NCBI RefSeq assembly: GCF_900106695.1
Contig: NZ_FNMZ01000006.1
Location: 148,190-212,189, forward strand
DNA from: Albimonas donghaensis
GTDB taxonomy: Bacteria > Pseudomonadota > Alphaproteobacteria > Rhodobacterales > Rhodobacteraceae
DNA length: 64,000 bases
Direction of reading: 5' to 3'
Position 1 is the stretch's first letter; the number at the start of each line of letters is the position of its first letter. The notes beneath the pieces were generated by a model, which searched no databases, had not been told where the DNA came from, and was given only the letters and a program-made list of their open reading frames with translations. This document shows positions 9,014 to 17,866 of the stretch, in pieces. A program made the position numbers and the translations under genes.

Positions 9014-10296
9014 TGGGGATGGGTGAACGTCCCTCCATGATCCTGCGCGGCGCGCGGCTGGCGGGCGGCGCCGCGCCGGTGGACAAGACAGTGGTGGACG
9101 TGGCGGTGGCCGGCGACCGGATCGTCGCCGTCGCCCCCGCCCTGCCCGGGGCGGAGGGGGCGGAGGAGATCGCGCTCGACGGCCGCCTGCTGTTCCCCGG
9201 CTTCGTGGAAAGCCATGTCCATCTCGACAAGTCCGCGCTGACCGACCGCTGCGCCGGGGCGCCGGACCTGCCCTCCGCCATCGCCGCGGTGGCCGCCGAA
9301 AAGCGCGCCTTCACGGTGGAGGACATCCACGCCCGCGCCTCCGAGACCCTGACCCGCTGCGTCCTGCACGGCGCCACCGCCATGCGCACCCATGTGGAGG
9401 CCGACCCCCGCATCGGCCTGCGCGGCTTCGAGGCGATCAAGGCGCTGCGGGAAGACTTCGCCTGGGCCATCGACCTGCAGATCTGCGTGTTCCCGCAGGA
9501 GGGGCTGACCAACGATCCGGGGACCGAGGCGCTGCTCGACCAGGCGGTGCGGGAGGGGGCGGACCTGATCGGCGGCTGCCCCTATGCCGACACCGACCCG
9601 ACCGCCCAGATCGCCCGGATCTTTTCGCTCGCGCGGGAATACGACCTCGATATCGACTTCCACCTGGACTTCCACCTCGACCCAGCCCGCATGGACCTGG
9701 GCGAGATCTGCCGGATGACCGAGGCCCATGGCATGGGCGGGCGCGTGGCGGCGGGGCATGTCTCGGCGCTCTCCGCCCTGCCCCCCGACGAAGCCGCCGC
9801 CTGGGCGCGCCGCATGGCGGATGCCGGCGTGGCCCTGACCGTGCTGCCGGCCACCGACCTGTTCCTGATGGGGCGGGAGGCGCGTCACCTGACGCCCCGC
9901 GGCGTGGCGCCCGCCCATGATTTCCACCGCTGCGGCGTGACCTGCTCGCTCGCCACCAACAACGTGCTGAACCCGTTCACGCCCTTCGGCGACGGCTCGC
10001 TGCTGCGCATGGCCAATCTCTACGCCAACGCCGCCCAGCTGGGCGCGGCGGAGGATCACGCGCTGTGCTTCGACATGGTGTCGTCGGCGCCGGCGCGGCT
10101 GATGGGGCTGGATTACGGAGTGCGCGAGGGGGCGCGGGCCGACCTCGTGGCGCTGGACGCGCGGTCCGAGGCCGAAGCCGTGGCGACCCTCGCCCCGCCG
10201 CTTTTCGTGGTGAAGAACGGGCGGCGGACCGTCACCCGGCCGGCGCCGGTGCTGCACGGACCGGGGGTTGACCGGCCTGCGCCCGGCCCTGTCTGA
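9013..10296 (+). CDS. Amidohydrolase, cytosine-deaminase-like
   Basis: A metal-dependent amidohydrolase of about 427 residues. The N-terminal metal motif is FPGFVESHVHLDKS, where HVHLDK is characteristic of the cytosine deaminase/CodA branch. Further metal ligands are likely in DIDFHLDFHLD, AGHVSAL and the C-terminal ATNNVLNPF segment. It should hydrolyse a cyclic amidine, imine or amide C-N bond. The ATG at 9013 overlaps the previous stop; a GTG at 9010 is also in frame. Its 3' end overlaps a possible upstream TTG start of the next gene. In this operon it could open a ring or remove a ring amino group. Confidence 0.85.
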   Translation: MGMGERPSMILRGARLAGGAAPVDKTVVDVAVAGDRIVAVAPALPGAEGAEEIALDGRLLFPGFVESHVHLDKSALTDRCAGAPDLPSAIAAVAAEKRAFTVEDIHARASETLTRCVLHGATAMRTHVEADPRIGLRGFEAIKALREDFAWAIDLQICVFPQEGLTNDPGTEALLDQAVREGADLIGGCPYADTDPTAQIARIFSLAREYDLDIDFHLDFHLDPARMDLGEICRMTEAHGMGGRVAAGHVSALSALPPDEAAAWARRMADAGVALTVLPATDLFLMGREARHLTPRGVAPAHDFHRCGVTCSLATNNVLNPFTPFGDGSLLRMANLYANAAQLGAAEDHALCFDMVSSAPARLMGLDYGVREGARADLVALDARSEAEAVATLAPPLFVVKNGRRTVTRPAPVLHGPGVDRPAPGPV

Positions 10297-10303
10297 TCGG
10301 GCG

Positions 10304-11308
10304 ATGGATGCGCCCGATCCCGCCCGCCCCGGCCTGCCCGAGTTCCGCGCCGCCGCCGCTTCCATCACCGGCGCCGCGATCCGCACGCCGCTCATCGCCT
10401 CGGCCCTGCCGGGGATGGAGGCTCTGCGGCTGAAGCTCGACTGCCTGCAACCGACCGGCGCCTTCAAGATCCGCGGCGCGCTCAACGCCGTGGCCCGGCT
10501 GGCGCCCGGCGCGCGGGGGGTGGTGTGCTGCTCCACCGGCAATCACGGGCGGGCGCTGGCCTGGGCGGCGGGGCGCGCCGGCATCCCCGCCGCCATCTGC
10601 CTGTCCGCCCTGGTGCCCGAGGCCAAGGTCCGCGCGGCGGAGGCGCTGGGCGCCAGGGTGATCCGCATCGGAACCTCGCAGGACGAGGCCCAGGCCGAAG
10701 CCGACCGGCTGGCGGAGGCCGAGGGCCTGACCCCCGTCCCCCCCTTCGACCACGCCCATGTCATCGCCGGCCAGGGCACGCTGGGGCTGGAGCTGATCGA
10801 GGATGCGCCGGATCTGGAAACCATCCTCGTCCCCCTGTCGGGCGGCGGGCTTGCGGCCGGGATCGCGGCCGCGGCCAAGGCGCTGAAGCCGGGCGTGCGG
10901 GTGGTGGGCATCTCCATGGACCGGGGCGCCGCGATGGCCGCGAGCCTCGCCGCGGGGCGCCCGGTGGAAGTGGCGGAGGTCGCCTCGCTCGCCGACAGTC
11001 TGGGCGGCGGGATCGGGCTGGAGAACCGGCTGACCTTCGCCATGTGCCAGGACCTGCTCGACGACGTGGTGCGGGTGACGGAGGCCGAGATCTACGCCGG
11101 AATGCTGGCCCTGCTGGAGGGCGAGCGGGTGGTGGCCGAAGGCGCCTCCGCCGTCGCCCATGCCGCTGTTCTGGCGGGAAAGATACGGCTGACCGGCCCG
11201 ACCGCCGCGCTGATCACCGGGCGCAACGCCGCCCCCAAACAGATCGCCGCCATCGCCGCCCGGGCGCCCGTCCGGCTCGGCGACATCACCGTGGAGGCTC
11301 CCGCATGA
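10304..11308 (+). CDS. PLP-dependent threonine dehydratase-like enzyme (EutB-like)
   Basis: A 334-residue fold-type II PLP enzyme of the threonine/serine dehydratase group. The PLP lysine is in TGAFKIRGA, the phosphate-binding loop neighbour is STGNHGRA and the glycine loop is PLSGGGLAAGIA. No C-terminal ACT regulatory domain is present, so it is a catabolic type. The combination with an ornithine cyclodeaminase next door is the eutB-eutC arrangement of (hydroxy)ectoine utilisation loci, but the ectoine hydrolase and deacetylase genes (doeA/doeB) are absent here. The ATG at 10304 is preferred over an in-frame TTG at 10268 that would overlap the amidohydrolase. Confidence 0.85.
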   Translation: MDAPDPARPGLPEFRAAAASITGAAIRTPLIASALPGMEALRLKLDCLQPTGAFKIRGALNAVARLAPGARGVVCCSTGNHGRALAWAAGRAGIPAAICLSALVPEAKVRAAEALGARVIRIGTSQDEAQAEADRLAEAEGLTPVPPFDHAHVIAGQGTLGLELIEDAPDLETILVPLSGGGLAAGIAAAAKALKPGVRVVGISMDRGAAMAASLAAGRPVEVAEVASLADSLGGGIGLENRLTFAMCQDLLDDVVRVTEAEIYAGMLALLEGERVVAEGASAVAHAAVLAGKIRLTGPTAALITGRNAAPKQIAAIAARAPVRLGDITVEAPA

Positions 11309-12306
11309 CCCAGGCTCCGACGCCCCCGATCCTGATCCTGACCGAGGCCGAATTGCGCGCCGCGGTCCCGCTCGACCTCGCCGCCGTGGACGCCACCGAA
11401 GCGGCCTTCGCGGCGCTGGCCCGGCCCGGCGCGCGGATGCCTCCGGTGCTGTCCATGGACCTGCCGGAGGCCAATGGCGAGGTCGATGTGAAAACCGCCT
11501 TCCTGCCCGGTTTCGACGCCTTCGCCATCAAGGTCAGTCCGGGGTTCTTCGACAATCCCAGGCTGGGCCTGCCGAGCCTCAACGGGTTGATGTGCGTCTT
11601 CTCGGCGAAGACCGGGCTGGTGGAGGCGGTGCTGCTCGACAACGGCTACCTGACCAATATCCGCACCGCCGCCGCCGGGGCCGTGGCCGCGCGCTGGCTG
11701 GCGCCGGAGCGGGTGGAGACGGCGGCCGTGCTGGGGGCGGGCGTGCAGGCGCGGATGCAGATGATCGCGGCGCATCTGGTGCGGCCGTTCGCGCGCGGGT
11801 GGGTCTGGGCCCGCGATCCGGCGCGGGCGGCGGAGGCGGCGGCCGAGATCGCATCGGCGACGGGGGCCGACATCCGGGTCGCCGCGACCCCGCAGGAGGC
11901 TGTTTCCGCTTCGCAAATCGTGATCACCGCGACCCCCTCCACGACCCCGGTCCTGCAGGCCGGGTGGCTCGCGCCCGGGCGTCATGTGACGGCCATGGGA
12001 TCGGACCAGCATGGCAAGAACGAGATCGCGCCGGAGGCCCTGGCGGCGGCGGATCTCTATGTCTGCGACCGGGTCTCGCAGGCCGCGGCGATGGGCGAGT
12101 TGCGCGCGGCCCGCGAAGCGGGATACCTGCCCGGACCGCCGCCGGAACTGGGGGAGATCGTGGCCGGGCTCCGCTCGGGCCGGCTGACGGAGGCCGCCGT
12201 GACGATCTGCGACCTGACCGGAACCGGCGCGCAGGACACCGCCATCGCCGCCCATGCGCTCGCCGCCGCCCGCGCCGCCGGCGCCGGCATGGCCCTTCCC
12301 CGCTGA
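11305..12306 (+). CDS. Ornithine cyclodeaminase / mu-crystallin family enzyme (EutC-like)
   Basis: A 333-residue NAD(P)-dependent enzyme. The Rossmann motif AVLGAGVQARMQ, the preceding LTNIRTAAAGAVA and the later HVTAMGSDQHGKNE (with the usual catalytic Asp) are diagnostic for the ornithine cyclodeaminase/mu-crystallin family, which includes amino-acid dehydrogenases and ketimine reductases. It overlaps the EutB-like gene by ATGA, indicating translational coupling. A dehydratase followed by a ketimine reductase suggests that the EutB-like enzyme generates an imine or enamine that this enzyme reduces. That step is an inference. Confidence 0.88.
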   Translation: MTQAPTPPILILTEAELRAAVPLDLAAVDATEAAFAALARPGARMPPVLSMDLPEANGEVDVKTAFLPGFDAFAIKVSPGFFDNPRLGLPSLNGLMCVFSAKTGLVEAVLLDNGYLTNIRTAAAGAVAARWLAPERVETAAVLGAGVQARMQMIAAHLVRPFARGWVWARDPARAAEAAAEIASATGADIRVAATPQEAVSASQIVITATPSTTPVLQAGWLAPGRHVTAMGSDQHGKNEIAPEALAAADLYVCDRVSQAAAMGELRAAREAGYLPGPPPELGEIVAGLRSGRLTEAAVTICDLTGTGAQDTAIAAHALAAARAAGAGMALPR

Positions 12307-12319
12307 GGAGATTTCTCGA

Positions 12320-12751
12320 ATGACCTCGCTCGCCATCACCGCCGGCCCGTTCCGGTTTCTCGGCGTTCTCAATGAGCTGCAATGCCCGCGCACCTGCGCG
12401 GCGGTGCGCGCGGCGCTGCCCTTCGACGGCTCCGTGATCCATGTGCGCTGGTCGGGAGAGGCGGTCTGGGCGCCTCTGGGCGACCTGGATTTCGGGGTGC
12501 CCTACGAGGACCCGACCTCCTATCCCGCGCCGGGGCAGTTCCTGCTGTTTCCGGGCGGCGAGGGGCGGATTTCGGAGACGGAGATCCTGCTCGCCTACGG
12601 GCCGTGCCGCTTCGCCTCGAAGGCCGGGCAGCTGGCGGGGAACCCGTTCGCGTCCATCGTCTCGGGGCTCGACAAGCTGGCGGAGCTGGGACCGATGACG
12701 CTGCAGAAGGGCGCCCAGAGCCTCAAGATGGAGCTGATCGAGGACGCCTGA
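12320..12751 (+). CDS. DUF3830 family protein (cyclophilin-like fold)
   Basis: A 143-residue cytoplasmic protein starting at ATG 12320 after GAGGAG. Sequence elements such as DGSVIHVRWSGEAVWAPLGDLDFGVPYEDPTSYPAPGQ and a C-terminal FASIVSG match my memory of the DUF3830 family, small beta-barrel proteins with a cyclophilin-like fold that occur beside TRAP transporters, hydantoinases and amidohydrolases. No enzyme activity is established. Its place as the last gene of the operon, 13 bases after the EutC-like gene, supports a role in the same pathway, perhaps handling a cyclic substrate or metal. Confidence 0.72.
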   Translation: MTSLAITAGPFRFLGVLNELQCPRTCAAVRAALPFDGSVIHVRWSGEAVWAPLGDLDFGVPYEDPTSYPAPGQFLLFPGGEGRISETEILLAYGPCRFASKAGQLAGNPFASIVSGLDKLAELGPMTLQKGAQSLKMELIEDA

Positions 12752-13251
12752 AACGGGGGGTGACAAGCGTGCACCGGGCGTGCGCCGCGCGTATGCCAAG
12801 GGAATGACTCGGGTATTAGGGGCAGGGCGCGCGTTCGGAGAGGGAGGAATGCGGGTTGGCGCCCGCCCTACGACGCGCGGCGGTGTGAGGCGTCAGGCGA
12901 AGCCGACGCTTGTGCCGTGGCGCCGACCCGGATCGCAGGTTGGACGGAACAGGCGGACTTTCGCGCCGAGCGCGGCCAAGGTCTGGCCCGAGCCCAATCC
13001 ATCGCTCCGCACGCTCCCGCGAATGTCAGCTTGCGTTGTCTCACCCGCTTTGGCGCCCCCAAACCTATCAGAACTCGCAGCGATTTCGCCAAAGGGTCCT
13101 GACTATGGATTTTTCAGCGACTCCAGCGAAGCGTCGGCGCGGGTTGAGAACGGCCGTTTTTGGTTTATCGATCCTAACAGGAGTTCTCTGGCGAACTTGA
13201 AGCGACTGATGCCGCTTGGCGCGTAACATCCATCTATGTCAGAGATTGCTC
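12752..13251. other. Intergenic segment left of the HNH gene
   Basis: 500 bases with no gene I can support. GC falls in its right half, marking the edge of a foreign insert. A REP-like palindrome lies at 12851-12871. Confidence 0.5.
12851..12871 (+). repeat. REP-like palindrome, copy 1
   Basis: A 21-base imperfect palindrome of form GCGGGTT..CCGCCCTAC. A nearly identical copy lies in inverted orientation at 14364-14384, and a related copy at 22499-22519. The first two copies bracket the HNH gene. Confidence 0.6.
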
Positions 13252-14172
13252 ATGACTTTTGACCTGAAAAACGCCCTTAGTCTTCCTGACATTCATCACT
13301 CTGTCGGCAGACGCGACGAGGTATTGAAACGTTTCGGACCGCGCTTCCGCGACCCGTCGATCCTCACGGCGCAAGACTATCACGACTTCCTTAGTATTAA
13401 GCACAATCATCATTGGTCGGGATTGGAACGCCTTGGCCGCCGCGCAGCAAATGACATGGACAACCTTCGTGCCGCTGTATCCATCCTTGTCGATGAAGCT
13501 GCGCCGCTTTCAAAAAGGTTCGATAGGGCTCTGTCGATGGTTCATGGTGTCGGTGCGGCTACGCTCTCGCCGATGTTGCTGCTTGCATATCCTGATCGTT
13601 ATGGCGTTTGGAATGGCACCAGTGAGCCGGAAATGCGGGATCGCGGTATTTGGCCGACCTTTCCTATTGGGTCATCAGCTGGAACAAAATATGAGATTAT
13701 CAATTCGGTACTGATCGACCTGGCGGAGAAGCTCGGAGTTGATCTGTGGACGTTGGATGCCCTCTGGTGGGCCAGCAAGTTAGAGCGCCAGGACAATGGA
13801 GAGATCAAGAACGCCAGATTCAAGGCAGTCTGGAGTATGGCGAACGAAGCCGAGCAAACCGCGAAGCAATCGTACGGCCAGATCGTTCAGCGCACCGTCA
13901 AAAACAAGGACCTCAGGCTTTCAAAAGAGGCGCTCATCGCGCATTTAAACGAGTTATTGGATGAAACTAGCAATCGTTGCGCAATCACAAGTCTAATCTT
14001 GCAGTTTGAAGGTTCAGACGAACATTTGAGACCTTCTCTAGATCGCATTGACAGCAACGGTCATTACGAAGCCGGGAATCTACAGGTCGTGGCGCGCTTC
14101 ATAAATTTTTGGAAGAGAGACACCGAGGACACTGAGTTCCGGAGGCTAATCGCCGTTGTACGAGGCGAATAG
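13252..14172 (+). CDS. Putative HNH endonuclease with N-terminal helical domain
   Basis: A 306-residue protein, clearly less GC-rich than its neighbours. The C-terminus (about 240-295) holds CAITSL..., PSLDRIDSNGHYEAGNLQVV and FINFWKRD. The DRID...GHY..GN.QVV pattern is typical of phage-type HNH endonucleases. The central part includes VHGVGAATLSPMLLLAYPDRYGVWN, which resembles a helix-hairpin-helix DNA-binding element followed by a helical domain. The gene stands alone between conserved catabolic genes and is bracketed by inverted REP-like sequences. Base composition points to recent acquisition. A stand-alone restriction or anti-phage nuclease is possible. ATG 13252 has only a weak ribosome binding site; a GTG/TTG start slightly upstream is possible. 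Confidence 0.65.
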   Translation: MTFDLKNALSLPDIHHSVGRRDEVLKRFGPRFRDPSILTAQDYHDFLSIKHNHHWSGLERLGRRAANDMDNLRAAVSILVDEAAPLSKRFDRALSMVHGVGAATLSPMLLLAYPDRYGVWNGTSEPEMRDRGIWPTFPIGSSAGTKYEIINSVLIDLAEKLGVDLWTLDALWWASKLERQDNGEIKNARFKAVWSMANEAEQTAKQSYGQIVQRTVKNKDLRLSKEALIAHLNELLDETSNRCAITSLILQFEGSDEHLRPSLDRIDSNGHYEAGNLQVVARFINFWKRDTEDTEFRRLIAVVRGE

Positions 14173-14338
14173 CATACAGACTTCCAAACCCATCGCTTCT
14201 GTCACCGGCGAAATCCACCGTTTCCGGAGCGCGGTCCGAAGCGGTGGTCGGCGGTTCGGCACATCGTCCGCTCACCGGACCCTCAACCGCGGAAATCCTG
14301 TGTCGGGTTCGGGTTGGAAATGCCCGACGCTCGACAGT

Positions 14339-14364
14339 CGGCCGTCCCGGGGTCGGGACGGCCG
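14339..14364. terminator. Hairpin downstream of the acyl-CoA dehydrogenase pair
   Basis: A perfect 10-bp inverted repeat (14339-14348 and 14355-14364) with a GGGGTC loop, 40 bases past the stop of the minus-strand acyl-CoA dehydrogenase. There is no T-run on either strand. It adjoins the REP-like copy at 14364-14384. Confidence 0.4.
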
Positions 14365-14384
14365 TAGGGCGGGCGCCAGCCCGC
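14364..14384 (-). repeat. REP-like palindrome, copy 2
   Basis: Reverse complement of copy 1 (12851-12871) with one difference. Together the two copies flank the HNH insert. Confidence 0.6.
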
Positions 14385-14403
14385 CGTTGCGGAACGGGTC
14401 CGC

Positions 14404-15531
14404 TCAATACCCCCGCAGCGTCGCGAAACGGTCGGTGTGGAACCGCTCGTCGCCGAGCATCTGGGCGGCGGGGCGGGCGCGCTTCATGTAGAGGCCGATG
14501 TCGTATTCGTCCGTCATGCCGACGCCGCCATGCATCTGGATGCCCTCGTTGGTGGCGAGGTCCGCGACCTGCGCCGCCTTGGCCTTGGCGAGGCTGACCA
14601 GAAGCGGCGTGCGCTCCGACCCCTCGTCCAGCGCCGAGAGGGCGGCGAGGACCGCCGACTTCACCAGCTCGATCTCCGCGAAGAGATGCGCGGCCCGGTG
14701 CTGGAGCGACTGGAACGTGCCGATGATGACGCCGAACTGCTTGCGCTCGTTGATATAGGCGACCGTGCGCTCGAAGGCTTCGAGCGACAGGCCCAGCAGC
14801 TCCGCGGACAGATGCGCGGCGCCGATGTCGAGCACCTGCGCCAGCGCGCCGGCGCCGGCGCCCACGTCGCCCAGCGCCACGGCGGGCGTCCCCTCGAAGC
14901 GCAGGATGGCGGCGTTGCGGCTGTCGACCATCACGGTCCGCTCGACCTCCAGCCCCGCGGCGCCGGACTCCACGAGGAACAGGCCGACCGCCCCGTCAGG
15001 CGTCTTCGCGGAGACGACGATCCTGTCGGCCACATGCCCGTCGGCGACGTTCAGCTTGGCGCCGCGCAGGGTGTAGCCGTCGCCCGCAGGCGTCGCCTCG
15101 GTGTCGACCTGGGAGGGACGGTGGCGGCGGAATTCGTCCACGGCCAGCGCCAGCAACAGCTTGCCCTCGGCCACCCTGGGCAGGATGTCGGCCTTCTGCG
15201 CCTCCGACCCCGCCAGCGTCACGGCGGAGACGCCGAGCACCGCGGTGGCGAAGAGCGGCGAGGGCGAGAGGTTGCGGCCCGCCGCCTCCATCACCAGCCC
15301 CATGGCCACGTGACCCATGCCGGCGCCGCCGAATTCCTCGGGGATCAGCGCCCCGGCGAAGCCCATCGCGGCCATCTCCGCCCAGGCGTCGCGGGAGAAG
15401 CCGTCGGCGTCCTCCGCATCACGCACCCGGCGCAGTTCCTTCACGGGGAGCTTGTCGGCCATGAAGCGCTCGGCGCTGTCCTTCAGCATCCGCGCGTCGT
15501 CGTCGAGAACCAGATTGACCATGTGCTTCAC
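14404..15531 (-). CDS. Acyl-CoA dehydrogenase family protein (second subunit of pair)
   Basis: A 375-residue flavoprotein of the acyl-CoA dehydrogenase superfamily, with the N-terminal helical domain, the FGGAGMGHVAMGLVMEAAGR segment and a C-terminal QMHGGVGMTDEYDIGLYMKRA motif. It overlaps the upstream partner by four bases (GTGA). The GTG at 15531 or the ATG at 15522 could be the start. The tandem arrangement of two different FadE-like genes is typical of alpha2-beta2 heteromeric enzymes acting on bulky acyl-CoAs such as steroid side chains. Whether that applies here is inference. It transfers electrons to ETF. Confidence 0.85.
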   Translation of the reverse strand: MKHMVNLVLDDDARMLKDSAERFMADKLPVKELRRVRDAEDADGFSRDAWAEMAAMGFAGALIPEEFGGAGMGHVAMGLVMEAAGRNLSPSPLFATAVLGVSAVTLAGSEAQKADILPRVAEGKLLLALAVDEFRRHRPSQVDTEATPAGDGYTLRGAKLNVADGHVADRIVVSAKTPDGAVGLFLVESGAAGLEVERTVMVDSRNAAILRFEGTPAVALGDVGAGAGALAQVLDIGAAHLSAELLGLSLEAFERTVAYINERKQFGVIIGTFQSLQHRAAHLFAEIELVKSAVLAALSALDEGSERTPLLVSLAKAKAAQVADLATNEGIQMHGGVGMTDEYDIGLYMKRARPAAQMLGDERFHTDRFATLRGY

Positions 15532-16709
15532 CCGAGCCCGAGGATGTTCTTGGAGATGATGTTGAGCTGCACCTCGGTGGTGCCGCCCTCGATCGAGTTC
15601 GCCTTGGTGCGCAGCCAGGCGCGGGGAAGCGCGCCGCCCTTGTGGGCCTGGCCTTCCCAGACCATGGCGTCGGCGCCCTCGGCGGCGATGGCCAGTTCGT
15701 AGCGGCGCTTGTTGAGCTCAGTGCCGTAGTATTTGAGCATGGCGGAGGCGGCGCCCACGCCCTGCCCGGCCTTGGCCTCGGCGTTGATCCGCTCCGACGT
15801 CAGGGCGAAGGCCATGGCGTCGAGATCCCAGCGGGCGACGTCGGTGCGCAGCATCGGGTCGTCGAGCTTGCCGTCCGCATCCATCCCGGCGGCGTCGGCC
15901 ACCAGTTCCCACAGCGCCTTGTCGCCCGAGGCGGTGCGGCCCATGCCGGAGATCATCTCGCGCTCATGGGTCAGGAGATACTTGGCGTAGGTCCAGCCCT
16001 TGTTCTCCTCGCCCACGAGCTGGGATTTCTCCACCCGCACGTCGGTGAGGAAGGTCTCGCAGAACGGCGAGGCGCCGGAGATCAGCTTGATCGGCCGGGT
16101 CTCGACCCCCGGAGTGGCCATGTCGAAGAGCACCAGGGAGATGCCGAGCTGCTTCTTGGCGTCGGGGTCGGTGCGCACCAGGCAGAAGCACCAGTCGGCC
16201 TTGTTGGCGTAGCTGGTCCAGATCTTCTGGCCGTTGACGATGTAATGGTCGCCATGGTCGATGGCGCGGGTCTGGAGGCCGGCGAGGTCGGAGCCGGCGC
16301 CCGGCTCGGAATAGCCCTGGCACCAGCGGATCTCGCCGCGCACGATCGGGGGAAGGTGCTGCTTCTTGAGCGCCTCGGAGCCGTATTTGAGCAGCGCCGG
16401 GCCGATCATCCAGATCCCGAAGCTGTCGAGCGGGGAGCGGGCGTGGATGCGGCCCATCTCCTCGCGCAGGATCTTGGCCTGTTCCTTGGAGAGGCCGCCG
16501 CCGCCGTATTCGGTCGGCCATTCGGGGGCGGTCCAGCCGCGCTCGGCCATCCGCTCCATCCACAGGCGCTGGTCCTCGGACTTGAACTGGGGGTTGCGCC
16601 CGCCCCAGCAGCGGTCGGCGTCCTCGCGGGCCGGTTCGCGCATGGATGCGGGGCAGTTCTCTTCGAGCCAGGCGCGGGTGTCGGCCCGGAAATCCTCCAG
16701 ATCGAACAT
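15528..16709 (-). CDS. Acyl-CoA dehydrogenase family protein (first subunit of pair)
   Basis: A 393-residue acyl-CoA dehydrogenase. Recognisable elements are WCQGYSEPGAGSDLAGLQTRA (flavin region), IVNGQKIWTSYANKADWCFCLVRTD and the C-terminal LNIISKNILGLG. The N-terminus (EENCPASMR, TAPEWPTEYGGGGLSKEQA) resembles the long-chain/FadE-like branch found in heteromeric pairs. A GAGG site precedes the ATG. It is the first gene of a two-gene unit, with its stop overlapping the second acyl-CoA dehydrogenase start. The substrate is not evident, as no CoA ligase, thiolase or hydratase lies nearby. Confidence 0.88.
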   Translation of the reverse strand: MFDLEDFRADTRAWLEENCPASMREPAREDADRCWGGRNPQFKSEDQRLWMERMAERGWTAPEWPTEYGGGGLSKEQAKILREEMGRIHARSPLDSFGIWMIGPALLKYGSEALKKQHLPPIVRGEIRWCQGYSEPGAGSDLAGLQTRAIDHGDHYIVNGQKIWTSYANKADWCFCLVRTDPDAKKQLGISLVLFDMATPGVETRPIKLISGASPFCETFLTDVRVEKSQLVGEENKGWTYAKYLLTHEREMISGMGRTASGDKALWELVADAAGMDADGKLDDPMLRTDVARWDLDAMAFALTSERINAEAKAGQGVGAASAMLKYYGTELNKRRYELAIAAEGADAMVWEGQAHKGGALPRAWLRTKANSIEGGTTEVQLNIISKNILGLG

Positions 16710-16921
16710 GTCGATCCTCCCTATGACGTGGCGCGCCGCTCGGGCGGCGTCTTCGGGGGGGAGGATACATGCGGGTCGGCGGGGGGGCCAGCGGGAACAT
16801 ACGCGCAGGAATGTCGGGCTTGGGGAGCGCCGCGTCGGGGGCGGCGCCGGTGGCGCGGGAGCGCCCGCGGCGCGCGGGGGCCGGGCGCCGGGTGGAGAGG
16901 GGGCGAGCGGCGGGGGCCGGG

Positions 16922-17866
16922 TCAGAGCCGGCGGCGGGTGATGCGGGGGAGCATGGCGGTCGTGCCTTCGAGGGTGCAGAGCTCGGTCGCCGGGGTGGTC
17001 ACGGCGTCGGCGGCGGCGGCCATGGCGAAGGCCAGCGCGTCCTCGAAGGGGCGGCCCTGCGCGAGCTGGGCGCAGAGGCCGGCCACGAAGCTGTCCCCGG
17101 CGCCGGTTGAGGAGACGACCTCCACCCGCGGGGGCGAGACCTGCCAGGCGCCGTCGGGCGTCGCCGCCGCGGCGCCGTCGCCGCCCACGGTGACGATGGC
17201 GATGCGGGCGGCGCCCCGGTCCACGAGATCGCGGGCGAGGGCGGCGGCCCGGGCGAGGTCGATTTCGGGCAGGCCCATCAGCTCGGCGCCCTCATGGCGG
17301 TCCATGCGCAGGACCTCGGCGCCGGTGTTGGGCAGGGCCGCGTCGAACAGCGCCGGGCCCGAGGTGTCGATCACCACGCGCGCGCCCCGCGGGGCGGCGA
17401 GGGCGCAGAGGCGGCGGGGGAAGTCGGCGGGCGCGCCCTCGGGCTGGCTGCCGGACAGGATCACGATGTCGTCGCGGTCCATCAGGGCGGAGAGGGCTTC
17501 GAGCGCGCCCTGCCAGGCGGCCTCGTCCCAGGGGGCGCCGGGCAGCACGAAGCGATACTGGCCGCCGCCGGCGCGGTCGTGGACGGCGAGCGACTGGCGG
17601 GTCTCGGCCTCGACCTCGTGCCAATGGGCGGCGAGGCCCTGCGCCTCGGCCAGGTCGCGATAGCTGCGCCCCAGCGCCCCGCCGATGGCGATGAAGGCGA
17701 GGGTCTCGCGCCCGAAGCGGGCCAGCGCGCGGGAGACGTTGGCCCCGCCCCCGCCCGGATCGAGCCGGGGGGCGGCGCAGCGCATCTTGGCGCCCTCGAC
17801 GAGCCGGGCGACCTCGGTCGTCTGGTCGAGGGCGGGGTTGAGCGTGACGGTGAGGATGCGGGGCAT
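16922..17866 (-). CDS. 1-phosphofructokinase-like PfkB-family sugar kinase
   Basis: A 314-residue ribokinase/PfkB-fold kinase. The start MPRILTVTLNPALDQT, the DPGGGGANVSRALARFG motif and the C-terminal STGAGDSFVAG anion hole with catalytic Asp are those of the 1-phosphofructokinase/6-phosphofructokinase-2 subgroup (FruK, PfkB, LacC). It should phosphorylate a sugar phosphate with ATP in the cytoplasm. No PTS fructose genes adjoin it, so 6-phosphofructokinase (PfkB-type) and FruK roles cannot be separated. It is monocistronic and divergent from the molybdate locus. Confidence 0.85.
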   Translation of the reverse strand: MPRILTVTLNPALDQTTEVARLVEGAKMRCAAPRLDPGGGGANVSRALARFGRETLAFIAIGGALGRSYRDLAEAQGLAAHWHEVEAETRQSLAVHDRAGGGQYRFVLPGAPWDEAAWQGALEALSALMDRDDIVILSGSQPEGAPADFPRRLCALAAPRGARVVIDTSGPALFDAALPNTGAEVLRMDRHEGAELMGLPEIDLARAAALARDLVDRGAARIAIVTVGGDGAAAATPDGAWQVSPPRVEVVSSTGAGDSFVAGLCAQLAQGRPFEDALAFAMAAAADAVTTPATELCTLEGTTAMLPRITRRRL

